Shown here: positions 14,376 through 20,314 of the stretch, in pieces | How positions within the stretch are numbered: position 1 is the stretch's first letter | Layout: each line of letters starts with the position of its first letter | Origin: an uncultured Lachnoclostridium sp. | GTDB lineage: Bacteria > Bacillota > Clostridia > Lachnospirales > Lachnospiraceae | Direction of reading: 5' to 3' | Length of the DNA: 20,314 nt | Assembly (NCBI GenBank): GCA_902464595.1 | Contig: CABQJX010000044.1 | Span: 1-20,314, forward strand | Position numbers and translations under genes: made by a program | The notes under the pieces: generated by a model | What the model saw: the letters and a program-made list of their open reading frames with translations, nothing else | What the model was told of the DNA's origin: nothing | Database searches by the model: none

Positions 14376-15530
14376 ATGGAAGCATATTTTGACAATTCAG
14401 CGACAACCCGCGTCTTTGACAGTGTAAGGGATATTGTGATAAAGACGATGACGGAGGATTATGGAAATCCCTCCTCCCGCCATAAAAAGGGAATGGAAGC
14501 GGAACAATATATCCGCCAGGCCGCTTCAGAGATCGCAAAGACGATGAAGGTGAAGGAAAAGGAAATCCTGTTTACCTCCGGCGGAACGGAATCAAACAAT
14601 CTGGCTCTCATTGGAACGGCGCTGGCGAACCAGAGAGCGGGAAAGCATATTATCAGCACCCGGATTGAACACGCCTCTGTCTATAATCCTCTGGCTTTTC
14701 TGGAGGAGCAGGGGTTTGAGGTGACCTATCTGTCAGTAGACCATCAGGGACATATTTCCAAGGAGGAGCTGGAACGCTCCATCCGCCCGGATACCATACT
14801 GGTTTCCATTATGTACGTCAACAATGAGATGGGGGCCATTGAGCCGGTGGAGGAGATCGGAGCCCTGATCCACCAAAAGAATCCGGCGATCCTGTTCCAT
14901 GTAGATGCCATCCAGGCATACGGAAAAATGATGATCCGTCCTAAACGGCAGAATATCGACCTTATGTCGGTCAGCGGACATAAGATCCACGGCCCGAAGG
15001 GCGTGGGTTTCCTCTATGTTGACGAGAGAGTAAAGATCCGTCCTATCCTTTATGGGGGAGGACAGCAGAGGGATATGCGTTCCGGCACAGAGAATGTTCC
15101 AGGGATTGCTGGATTAGGGCTGGCGGCAAAGGAGATGTATACCGATCACCAGAAAAAGACCGACCGTTTATGCGCTTTGAAGGATCGCATGATCAGTCAG
15201 CTGGAGGGGCTTGATGGGGTGACGGTCAACAGCAAAAAAGGAATGGAGAGTGCGCCCCAGATCGTCAGCGCCAGCTTTGAGGGCATCAGGAGCGAGGTGC
15301 TTTTACATGCCCTGGAGGAAAAAGGCGTTTATGTATCTTCCGGTTCTGCATGTTCCTCCAACCACCCGGCGATCAGCGGCACGTTAAAAGCCATCGGAGT
15401 AAAAAAGGAGCTGTTGGATTCGACGCTGCGTTTCAGTTTTGGAATGTTTAACACAGAGGAAGAAGTGGATTATTGTATCCATGTACTGGAGGAGCTGCTT
15501 CCGGTGCTTCGCCGCTATCGCAGGGCTTAG
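14376..15530 (+). CDS. Cysteine desulfurase (NifS/IscS-like, partner of ThiI)
   Basis: This 384-residue PLP enzyme takes sulfur from L-cysteine as a persulfide and passes it on. MEAYFDNSATT at the start, TSGGTESNN, RIEHASV, VDAIQAYGK, the PLP lysine (Lys203) in SGHKIHGPKG and the reactive cysteine (Cys326) in SSGSACSSNHP are all present. The last loop defines the long-loop NifS/IscS group. The gene lies directly upstream of thiI with a 105-bp gap, as in Bacillus nifZ-thiI, so it most likely supplies sulfur for 4-thiouridine in tRNA rather than serving iron-sulfur assembly. The start is uncertain by two codons: a TTG at 14370 has GGAG only five bases upstream, whereas the ATG at 14376 has it at eleven. 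The ATG is given because family members begin there. Confidence 0.92.
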   Translation: MEAYFDNSATTRVFDSVRDIVIKTMTEDYGNPSSRHKKGMEAEQYIRQAASEIAKTMKVKEKEILFTSGGTESNNLALIGTALANQRAGKHIISTRIEHASVYNPLAFLEEQGFEVTYLSVDHQGHISKEELERSIRPDTILVSIMYVNNEMGAIEPVEEIGALIHQKNPAILFHVDAIQAYGKMMIRPKRQNIDLMSVSGHKIHGPKGVGFLYVDERVKIRPILYGGGQQRDMRSGTENVPGIAGLGLAAKEMYTDHQKKTDRLCALKDRMISQLEGLDGVTVNSKKGMESAPQIVSASFEGIRSEVLLHALEEKGVYVSSGSACSSNHPAISGTLKAIGVKKELLDSTLRFSFGMFNTEEEVDYCIHVLEELLPVLRRYRRA

Positions 15531-15564
15531 AAAGGGCAGCAGTCAGGGCAGCTGATCGATTGAA

Positions 15565-15598
15565 GAATAATGGATCAGAGAGAATAATAGATCAGAGC
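15565..15598 (+). repeat. Tandem 17-bp direct repeat
   Basis: Two adjacent copies, GAATAATGGATCAGAGA (15565-15581) and GAATAATAGATCAGAGC (15582-15598), differ at two positions. GATCGATTG just before and GATCAATAGATTG just after echo the same motif. The repeat fills the gap between the cysteine desulfurase gene and thiI. Confidence 0.7.
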
Positions 15599-15635
15599 GA
15601 TCAATAGATTGCAGCAGAAAGAGGTAAAAGAAAGA

Positions 15636-16820
15636 ATGCAGTATCAGTCATTTTTGATTAAATATGCGGAGATCGGCACAAAAGGAAAAAACAGGTATAT
15701 GTTTGAGGATGCGCTGATCAAACAGATCCGCTATGCGTTAAAGGATGTGGAGGGCCAGTTTGATGTGACAAAGGAGTCTGGCCGGATTTATGTAAAGGCA
15801 GAAGGGGACTATGACTACGAGGATGCCGTTGAAGCCCTAAAGCGAGTATTTGGTATCGCCGATATTTGTCCGATGGTGCAGATTGAGGACAAGGATTATG
15901 AGAATCTGAAGAAACAGGCCGTAGAATACATGGAAAAGGTCTATGGGGATAAGCCTATGACCTTTAAGGTCAATGCCAGAAGGGGAGATAAAAACTATCC
16001 TGTTACGTCAGAACAGATGAACCGGGATCTGGGGGAGGTGATCCTGGAGGCCTTCCCTCAGATGAAGGTGGATGTCCATCACCCGGATGTGGTGCTCCAT
16101 GTGGAGGTACGCCAGAAGGTCAACCTGTTTTCCCTGATGATCCCTGGGCCAGGCGGAATGCCAGTGGGAACAAACGGAAGAGCGATGCTCCTGCTCTCCG
16201 GTGGTATTGACAGCCCGGTAGCCGGTTACATGATCGCAAAGAGAGGTGTTAAGATTGACGCTGTGTATTTCCATGCGCCGCCATATACCAGCGAGCGGGC
16301 AAAGCAAAAGGTGGTAGACCTTGCCAATCTGGTAGCCCGTTATTCCGGCCCGATTAACCTTCATGTGGTGAACTTTACGGATATTCAGCTGTATATTTAT
16401 GATAAATGCCCCCATGAGGAGCTGACGATCATCATGCGCCGTTATATGATGCGCATCGCAGAGGCGATCGCAGAGCGTACCGGAGCCATTGCCCTTATTA
16501 CGGGAGAGAGTATTGGGCAGGTAGCCTCCCAGACGGTTCAGTCCTTAGCGGCTACCAACGAAGTGTGCACGATGCCTGTATTCCGTCCGGTGATCGGATT
16601 TGATAAGCAGGAGATCGTGGATGTGTCCGAACAGATCGGTACATTTGAGACTTCCATCCAGCCCTTTGAGGATTGCTGTACCATTTTTGTGGCAAAGCAT
16701 CCGGTGACGAAGCCGAATATCAATGTGATTCACAGCTCGGAGCGCCGTCTGGCAGAGAAGATCGATGAGATGGTTCAGACTGCCGTGGAAACAGCAGAGC
16801 GGATCTATTGCGAGGGATAA
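15636..16820 (+). CDS. thiI: tRNA 4-thiouridine synthase ThiI (no rhodanese domain)
   Basis: This gene encodes 394 residues. It activates U8 of tRNA with ATP and installs sulfur, making 4-thiouridine. The N-terminal ferredoxin-like part has FLIKYAEIGTKGKNR; the THUMP domain covers about 60-165 (MTFKVNARRGDKNYP); the PP-loop ATPase has LLLSGGIDSPVAGYM with SGGIDS at 188-193; and LITGESIGQVASQT follows. The C-terminus ends soon after FEDCCTIF (Cys347-Cys348, at the position of the conserved catalytic Cys) and KHPVTKP, lacking the rhodanese domain of the E. coli enzyme, as is usual in Firmicutes. The ATG at 15636 is used because AGAGGT lies ten bases before it and the family starts at (M)xxxxFLIKYxEI; a TTG at 15609 would add nine unrelated residues. 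The desulfurase upstream is its sulfur donor. A bidirectional terminator follows. Confidence 0.95.
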   Translation: MQYQSFLIKYAEIGTKGKNRYMFEDALIKQIRYALKDVEGQFDVTKESGRIYVKAEGDYDYEDAVEALKRVFGIADICPMVQIEDKDYENLKKQAVEYMEKVYGDKPMTFKVNARRGDKNYPVTSEQMNRDLGEVILEAFPQMKVDVHHPDVVLHVEVRQKVNLFSLMIPGPGGMPVGTNGRAMLLLSGGIDSPVAGYMIAKRGVKIDAVYFHAPPYTSERAKQKVVDLANLVARYSGPINLHVVNFTDIQLYIYDKCPHEELTIIMRRYMMRIAEAIAERTGAIALITGESIGQVASQTVQSLAATNEVCTMPVFRPVIGFDKQEIVDVSEQIGTFETSIQPFEDCCTIFVAKHPVTKPNINVIHSSERRLAEKIDEMVQTAVETAERIYCEG

Positions 16821-16831
16821 GAAAATAAAAA

Positions 16832-16860
16832 AGAGCCTGCGTCAGCAGGCTCTCAGTTTT
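16832..16860. terminator. Bidirectional terminator between thiI (+) and the HPr-like gene (-)
   Basis: AGAGCCTGC (16832-16840) pairs perfectly with GCAGGCTCT (16845-16853) across GTCA. TTTT follows on the + side, and AAAATAAAAA precedes the stem, giving a U-run for the minus-strand transcript. Confidence 0.9.
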
Positions 16861-16894
16861 AAAGCAGTTAATAAGCAGGGATGCAAGGCTTCGA

Positions 16895-17128
16895 TTAAGC
16901 GATGATATAAGGAGCCAGAGTGGCAAGAATCTCATCAATGCCGTTCTCAGCATGGATATTTAAGTCGATAGGCTTAGACAGATCCAGGCTGAAGATACCC
17001 ATAATGGACTTTGCATCAATGACATATCTGCCGGAAACAAGATCAAAATCAACATCAAACTTAGATAAATCATTTACAAATGATTTAACCTTGTCAATGG
17101 AATTTAACGAAATACGAACAGTTTTCAT
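16895..17128 (-). CDS. HPr-like protein lacking the phosphocarrier histidine
   Basis: This gene encodes 77 residues, slightly shorter than HPr (about 87). The region AKSIMGIFSLD (39-49) matches the regulatory Ser46 segment of HPr (KSIMGVMSL), so Ser41 is the equivalent of the HPr kinase target. The preceding SKFDVDFDL also aligns with HPr. The active-site loop GIHARPA is absent: by offset, the His15 position is Ser10 and the Arg17 position is Asp12 (LNSIDK). It therefore cannot carry phosphate for the sugar PTS as HPr does. B. subtilis Crh also lacks His15 but keeps Ser46 and acts in catabolite control, so a regulatory role is a reasonable guess. AGGAGGG lies seven to eight bases before the ATG at 17128, and a strong promoter lies further upstream. 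It stands alone as a transcription unit. Confidence 0.8.
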   Translation of the reverse strand: MKTVRISLNSIDKVKSFVNDLSKFDVDFDLVSGRYVIDAKSIMGIFSLDLSKPIDLNIHAENGIDEILATLAPYIIA

Positions 17129-17165
17129 GAGAAGACCCTCCTTGTGGTGTTTGTCTGTGTAATTG

Positions 17166-17180
17166 GCAGGAGATTCCTGC
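17166..17180 (-). other. Short palindromic stem in the leader of the HPr-like gene
   Basis: GCAGGA and TCCTGC flank GAT, a perfect six-base stem with a three-base loop. It lies just downstream of the -10 box, about where the 5' end of the mRNA would be, so it could be a 5' stabilising stem or a protein-binding site. Confidence 0.4.
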
Positions 17181-17189
17181 TTTGCTTTA

Positions 17190-17218
17190 ATACTACAGAC
17201 AGGGGCATTAAAAGTCAA
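17190..17218 (-). promoter_or_regulatory. Promoter of the HPr-like gene
   Basis: On the minus strand, TTGACT (complement of 17213-17218) and TAGTAT (complement of 17190-17195) are 17 bp apart. The match to the housekeeping sigma consensus is good. The leader would be about 55 nt. Confidence 0.75.
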
Positions 17219-17367
17219 TAGTGAGATTGCATGAAAAACAGGGAATCAATCTGGTAATTCTTCCGTTGACCGGAAAACGTGAACAATTCCGTTGGGAAAA
17301 TAGGAAAGCAAACCGTAGGAAACATGAGAAAATAAAGGAAAGTAAAGGAAAGACAGGAGGTTTTGCG

Positions 17368-18774
17368 ATGCTAAGAGCAGCCCTGCACAACCTGGGATGC
17401 AAAGTAAATGCATATGAGACAGAGGCCATGAAGCAGCAGCTGGAGGAACGGGGATATGAGATCGTCCCGTTCGATCAGAAGGCAGACGTCTACGTGATTA
17501 ATACATGTTCTGTTACAAACATAGCGGATCGGAAATCCCGCCAGATGATCCACCGCGCAAAAAAACAGAATCCATCAGCCATTGTAGTGGCAGCCGGCTG
17601 CTATGTCCAGGTGGCAGCCGATTCTCTGAAGGAGGATGGAAGCCTGGATATTATAATCGGAAACAATAATAAGGGCCGTCTGGCCGATATTTTGGAGGAG
17701 TACAGGAGAAACAGCGGAAAAGAGAAGGGGGAGAGGAAAACAGAGAGGGAAAATGGGGGGAGGGAAAAATGCCAGGAGGTACAGGTCCTTGATATTGCCC
17801 ATACAGAAGAATATGAACACCTTCATGTAGGCCGCCTGGGAGACCATACCAGAGCTTTCATCAAGGTACAGGACGGATGTAATCAGTTTTGCAGCTACTG
17901 CATCATACCCTATGCCAGGGGAAGGGTAAGAAGCAGGGAAGCGGAGGACGTGGCAGAGGAGATCACGGAGCTGGTATCAAAGGGATATAAAGAGGTGGTT
18001 TTCACAGGGATCCATTTAAGCTCCTATGGGACAGAACATATGGAGGGAAGCCCGGTAAAGGGAGGAGACTGGGACAGCGGGCCTTTATGGGAGCTGATCT
18101 GGCGCATCCATCAGATTCCGGGGCTTGAGAGGATCCGTTTGGGATCCCTGGAGCCAAGGATCATTACAAGGGAGTTTGCGGCCAAACTGGCTTCTCTTCC
18201 TAAGTTCTGTCCTCATTTCCATTTATCCCTTCAAAGCGGATGCGACAGCACACTGAAACGGATGAACCGTCACTACACCACAGAGGATTATCTGAACCGC
18301 TGTGCCATTCTGCGTGAGGCCTTTGAGGCTCCTGCGATCACCACGGACGTGATCGCAGGATTTCCGGGAGAGACTCAGGAGGAGTTTGATCTTACGAGGG
18401 AATTTTTGGAAAAAGTTCATTTTTACGAAATGCATGTGTTTAAATATTCCCGCAGGGAAGGGACAAAGGCCGCAGCCATGAAGGAGCAGATCCCGGAATC
18501 GGTGAAAGGGGAAAGAAGCGATGTGCTTTTGGAGCTGGAGCGCTCTATGTCCCTGGAATACAGAAAACGGTTTTTGGATCAAAGGGTATCGGTTCTCTTT
18601 GAGGAGGCGGTTGAGATTGACGGAACATCTTATATGGTGGGTTATACTCCCCAGTATGTAAAAACAGCCGTTCCCTTGGACGGATGTGAGGAAACCTGTC
18701 TGTCAGGGCAGATCGTCACAGTGCAGGCGAAGGGGCTTTTAAAAGAGGATCTTCTATTGGCGGAGCTTTTATAA
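17368..18774 (+). CDS. mtaB: tRNA (t6A37) methylthiotransferase MtaB
   Basis: This 468-residue radical-SAM enzyme converts t6A37 to ms2t6A in tRNAs reading ANN codons. The N-terminal methylthiotransferase domain has its three iron-sulfur cysteines at Cys11 (LGCKVN), Cys47 (NTCSVT) and Cys78 (AGCYVQ). The radical-SAM cluster motif is CNQFCSYC (Cys171, 175, 178), followed by IIPYARG. HLSLQSGCDSTLKRMNR and VIAGFPGETQEEF are family signatures. A TRAM-like domain closes the protein (about 405-468). NTCSVT and the overall form favour MtaB over MiaB or RimO. A charged insertion at about 113-134, coded by a nearly pure purine stretch, separates the first two domains. The ATG at 17368 has AGGAGG at 17355-17360; the frame extends upstream to 17221 without similarity. 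In many Firmicutes it directly follows rsmE; here four kilobases intervene. Confidence 0.94.
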   Translation: MLRAALHNLGCKVNAYETEAMKQQLEERGYEIVPFDQKADVYVINTCSVTNIADRKSRQMIHRAKKQNPSAIVVAAGCYVQVAADSLKEDGSLDIIIGNNNKGRLADILEEYRRNSGKEKGERKTERENGGREKCQEVQVLDIAHTEEYEHLHVGRLGDHTRAFIKVQDGCNQFCSYCIIPYARGRVRSREAEDVAEEITELVSKGYKEVVFTGIHLSSYGTEHMEGSPVKGGDWDSGPLWELIWRIHQIPGLERIRLGSLEPRIITREFAAKLASLPKFCPHFHLSLQSGCDSTLKRMNRHYTTEDYLNRCAILREAFEAPAITTDVIAGFPGETQEEFDLTREFLEKVHFYEMHVFKYSRREGTKAAAMKEQIPESVKGERSDVLLELERSMSLEYRKRFLDQRVSVLFEEAVEIDGTSYMVGYTPQYVKTAVPLDGCEETCLSGQIVTVQAKGLLKEDLLLAELL

Positions 18775-18805
18775 CTGTTTCTATAGAAAGAATTGAAAGT
18801 TGTGC

Positions 18806-18843
18806 AAAAAACACAGGGGAAATCAGTTTACCCCTGTGTTTTT
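18806..18843 (+). terminator. Terminator downstream of mtaB
   Basis: AAAACACAGGGG-type arm (18807-18819) pairs over 13 bp with CCCCTGTGTTTTT (18831-18843) across an 11-base loop. The distal arm ends in five U, and the proximal arm has a matching A-run. AGTTGT (18798-18803) and ACAACT (18853-18858) could extend the structure outside. Confidence 0.9.
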
Positions 18844-18899
18844 GTGCAAATTACAACTCAAAGGTGATGGCGCTGCAAAAAAATTAAGAAAATAGCCTA

Positions 18900-18938
18900 T
18901 TGCCGAATGAGGAAATATAGAGTAGAATAGAGTAGAAT
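18900..18938 (+). promoter_or_regulatory. Promoter of ireB with duplicated -10 box
   Basis: TTGCCG (18900-18905) and TAGAAT (18923-18928) are 17 bp apart. A perfect-but-one 10-bp tandem duplication (AGTAGAATAG/AGTAGAATAC, 18921-18940) creates a second TAGAAT at 18933-18938, one helical turn further on. The first box has the ideal spacing; the second may give an alternative start. Confidence 0.65.
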
Positions 18939-18957
18939 ACTTAAAGGACGTGATGAT

Positions 18958-19218
18958 ATGGGCAATATAAGTGATACACAATATTTTCAGGCTGTTCAGG
19001 ACAAAAAAATAGAAGTGAGTGATGTGCTGGAGCAGGTGTATATTGCCCTGACAGAGAAGGGATATAATCCCGTGAACCAGATCGTAGGCTATATTATGTC
19101 TGGGGACCCCACGTATATTACCAGCCACAAGGGCGCCAGAAGCCTGATCATGAAGGTGGAGAGGGACGAGATTTTAGAGGAATTGATGGCTGTGTATATC
19201 GATGCCCGCCTGAAATAG
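18958..19218 (+). CDS. ireB: IreB-family regulatory phosphoprotein (UPF0297)
   Basis: This 86-residue protein shows the UPF0297 pattern clearly: DTQYF near the start, then VSDVLEQVYIALTEKGYNPVNQIVGYIMSGDPTYITSHKGARSLIMKVERDEILEE in recognisable blocks, ending VYIDARLK. In Enterococcus, IreB is phosphorylated near its N-terminus by the Ser/Thr kinase IreK and modulates cephalosporin resistance and cell-wall stress; Thr7 is a candidate equivalent here, and Ser5 is nearby. No kinase gene is in the window. It heads the conserved Firmicute order ireB-ruvX-UPF0473, but here a strong terminator separates it from ruvX. AAAGGACGTG precedes the ATG, and a good promoter lies 20-58 bp upstream. Confidence 0.93.
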   Translation: MGNISDTQYFQAVQDKKIEVSDVLEQVYIALTEKGYNPVNQIVGYIMSGDPTYITSHKGARSLIMKVERDEILEELMAVYIDARLK

Positions 19219-19311
19219 GGGCGTTTATCGCAGATGATCCAGGCGCAGGGTACGTGTGAGGAAGAAAGGGCGGACAGGCTTTTGCCCTGTTTCAGAGTAC
19301 GGATATGAGTG

Positions 19312-19365
19312 GGATGCATTCAGATGGCAGATTGCCATCTACTTTATGATGCATCCGATTTTTTT
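19312..19365 (+). terminator. Intrinsic terminator between ireB and ruvX
   Basis: GGATGCAT (19312-19319) pairs with ATGCATCC (19349-19356); inside, AGATGGCA (19322-19329) pairs with TGCCATCT (19333-19340) across GAT. Seven T follow (19359-19365). The unpaired bases between the tiers lie mainly on the 3' side. This should reduce or stop transcription into ruvX; no convincing ruvX promoter is visible in 19366-19484, so read-through is likely. Confidence 0.85.
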
Positions 19366-19484
19366 GTTTTGCCCTTTTTAAAGGGATCATGAGGAGAGTA
19401 TGGGAGCAGGAAACCCCATCGTTAAGGATCCCATGGCTAAGGAATGGGAATGTGTGGGTTTTTGCTGGATCGGAGGAACTGAAT

Positions 19485-19922
19485 ATGAGGATTATGGGGC
19501 TGGATTTCGGCTCAAAGACGGTAGGAGTGGCAGTCTGCGACCCCTTAGGCATCACGGCCCAGGCGGTAGAGACCATTACGCGCACCAGTGAAAACAAGCT
19601 GCGTCAGACGCTTGCCCGCATCGAGCAGCTTGCCAGGGAGTATGAGATTGAACGCATTGTTCTTGGTTATCCTAAGAATATGAACAATACGCTGGGAGAG
19701 CGGGTGGAAAAGACATTGGAGTTTAAGGCTTCCCTGGAGCGAAGAACAGGCCTGGAGGTGCTGCTTTGGGACGAGCGTCTTACTACCATCGCGGCGGAGC
19801 GGGTGCTCATGGAGAGCGGCGTGCGAAGGGAAAACAGAAAAAAGACCATAGACCAGATTGCGGCAGTGTTTATTTTACAGGGATATTTGGACAGCCTGCA
19901 TATGGCTGGGGAGCAGCAATAG
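19485..19922 (+). CDS. ruvX: Putative pre-16S rRNA nuclease / Holliday junction resolvase-like RuvX (YqgF)
   Basis: This 145-residue RNase H-fold nuclease is of the usual family length. MRIMGLDFGSKTVGVAV contains the first catalytic Asp (Asp7), IVLGYPKNMNN is the second signature, LLWDERLTTIAAERVL the third, and DQIAAVFILQGYLDS carries the last acidic residue. In E. coli, YqgF trims the 5' end of 16S rRNA; a role in Holliday junction resolution was proposed earlier from the fold. The start at 19485 is chosen on GGAGG (19472-19476), eight bases before the ATG, and on the family's N-terminus. The frame extends upstream to 19389, but that stretch has no similarity. It follows ireB by 266 bp, including a terminator, and precedes the UPF0473 gene by 49 bp. 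Confidence 0.94.
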   Translation: MRIMGLDFGSKTVGVAVCDPLGITAQAVETITRTSENKLRQTLARIEQLAREYEIERIVLGYPKNMNNTLGERVEKTLEFKASLERRTGLEVLLWDERLTTIAAERVLMESGVRRENRKKTIDQIAAVFILQGYLDSLHMAGEQQ

Positions 19923-19971
19923 GGTGACTGCTGCTGCCTGAATTGTGAACAGAAACGTAATAGGAGAAATG

Positions 19972-20253
19972 ATGAGCGAAAAGATTAGGGAAGATAAGAT
20001 CACTATGGAGGCCGATAACGGCGAAATGGTGGATTTTTATGTACTGGAGGAAGCGCGGATCAACGCTAAGAATTATCTGCTGGTGACGGATGCGCCGGAA
20101 GATGAGGATGGGGAATGTTATATCTTAAAGGATATGTCCGGTCAGCAGGATGTCCAGGCAGTTTATGAATTTGTGGAAGATGATGAAGAACTGAATGCTC
20201 TGACCAGAGTATTTGAGGAGCTTTTAGGCGATACGGACGTGAGCCTTGAATAG
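19972..20253 (+). CDS. UPF0473 (DUF1292) family protein
   Basis: This gene encodes 93 residues, strongly acidic. The opening MSEKIREDKITMEADNGEMVDFYVLEEA, the centre NYLLVTD followed by DEDGECYILKD, and the end VFEELLGD are characteristic of DUF1292 proteins (YrzB in Bacillus). The family's function is not known. It completes the conserved ireB-ruvX-UPF0473 order. Two ATGs are adjacent (19969 and 19972); the second is chosen because AGGAG (19962-19966) lies five bases from it, against two from the first. The 61 bp after the stop hold no gene within the window. AT-rich sequence near the end could be part of a promoter for the next gene, but it is cut off. Confidence 0.9.
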   Translation: MSEKIREDKITMEADNGEMVDFYVLEEARINAKNYLLVTDAPEDEDGECYILKDMSGQQDVQAVYEFVEDDEELNALTRVFEELLGDTDVSLE

Positions 20254-20314
20254 ATCAGATAGCCTGCAAATAAAAAGTCAAGGCTAAATTGAAGAACATT
20301 GAAAATTTTATACA

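Noticed and set aside
17221..17367. N-terminal extension of mtaB from 17221
   Set aside because: A perfect AGGAGG sits before the ATG at 17368, and the family starts at that point; the upstream residues are basic and without similarity.
19400..19484. Possible small gene starting at an ATG after GAGGAG upstream of ruvX
   Set aside because: The frame continues into ruvX out of frame, and the short unique part has no recognisable features.
1..20314. CRISPR array, tRNA or rRNA gene, insertion sequence or prophage
   Set aside because: I looked for regular spaced repeats, tRNA-like cloverleaf arms, transposase motifs and terminal inverted repeats on both strands and saw none.

Overview
The window reads as a chromosomal segment of a Gram-positive anaerobe of the Clostridia, most likely Lachnospiraceae (Enterocloster/Lachnoclostridium-like). 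The reasons are roughly 50 % GC by eye, AGGAGG-type ribosome binding sites in front of almost every gene, the Firmicute-specific ireB-ruvX-UPF0473 trio, the prmA-rsmE-mtaB translation cluster, and a His-less HPr-like protein. I see no rRNA, tRNA, CRISPR array, insertion sequence or phage gene. The taxon is inferred from gene content; no search was run.

Layout. (1) 1-983, + strand: the end of an FGGY carbohydrate kinase, then L-ribulose-5-phosphate 4-epimerase, so the tail of a pentose operon. (2) 1159-2853, +: an alkyltransferase-like DNA-repair protein lacking the reactive cysteine, then an MFS exporter. The MFS gene meets an AIM24-family gene (-) head-on, with stop codons sharing TTAA. (3) 3612-4680: a divergent AT-rich promoter region with a perfect inverted repeat, then an unrecognised membrane-anchored protein. 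(4) 4904-7996, +: a CofE-like (F420-0:glutamate ligase family) protein, an aspartate-dehydrogenase-like protein and a D-2-hydroxyacid-dehydrogenase-like protein missing the usual catalytic Arg. Structured RNA elements lie between them, and a large bidirectional terminator closes the block.

(5) 8074-12192, -: a heterodimeric ABC exporter (one subunit with a degenerate, one with a canonical ATP site) followed by a MarR-type regulator. Its promoter (TTGACT-17-TACAAT) is overlapped by a 40-bp near-perfect palindrome at 12291-12330, which looks like the operator. This suggests a self-contained, drug-responsive efflux unit. (6) 12548-16820, +: prmA, rsmE, a NifS-like cysteine desulfurase and thiI, so ribosome and tRNA modification, ending at a bidirectional terminator. 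(7) 16895-17128, -: the HPr-like protein with its own clear promoter. (8) 17368-18774, +: mtaB (tRNA ms2t6A), with a strong terminator. (9) 18958-20253, +: ireB, ruvX and a UPF0473 gene, with a good promoter carrying a duplicated -10 box and an internal terminator between ireB and ruvX.

Most genes are housekeeping. The parts worth attention are the MarR/ABC control region, the uncharacterised CofE/AspDH/hydroxyacid-DH block, and several enzymes whose signature catalytic residue is replaced (ATL Cys to Ala, dehydrogenase Arg to Ile, HPr His to Ser, one ABC subunit Glu to Asp and His to Gln).
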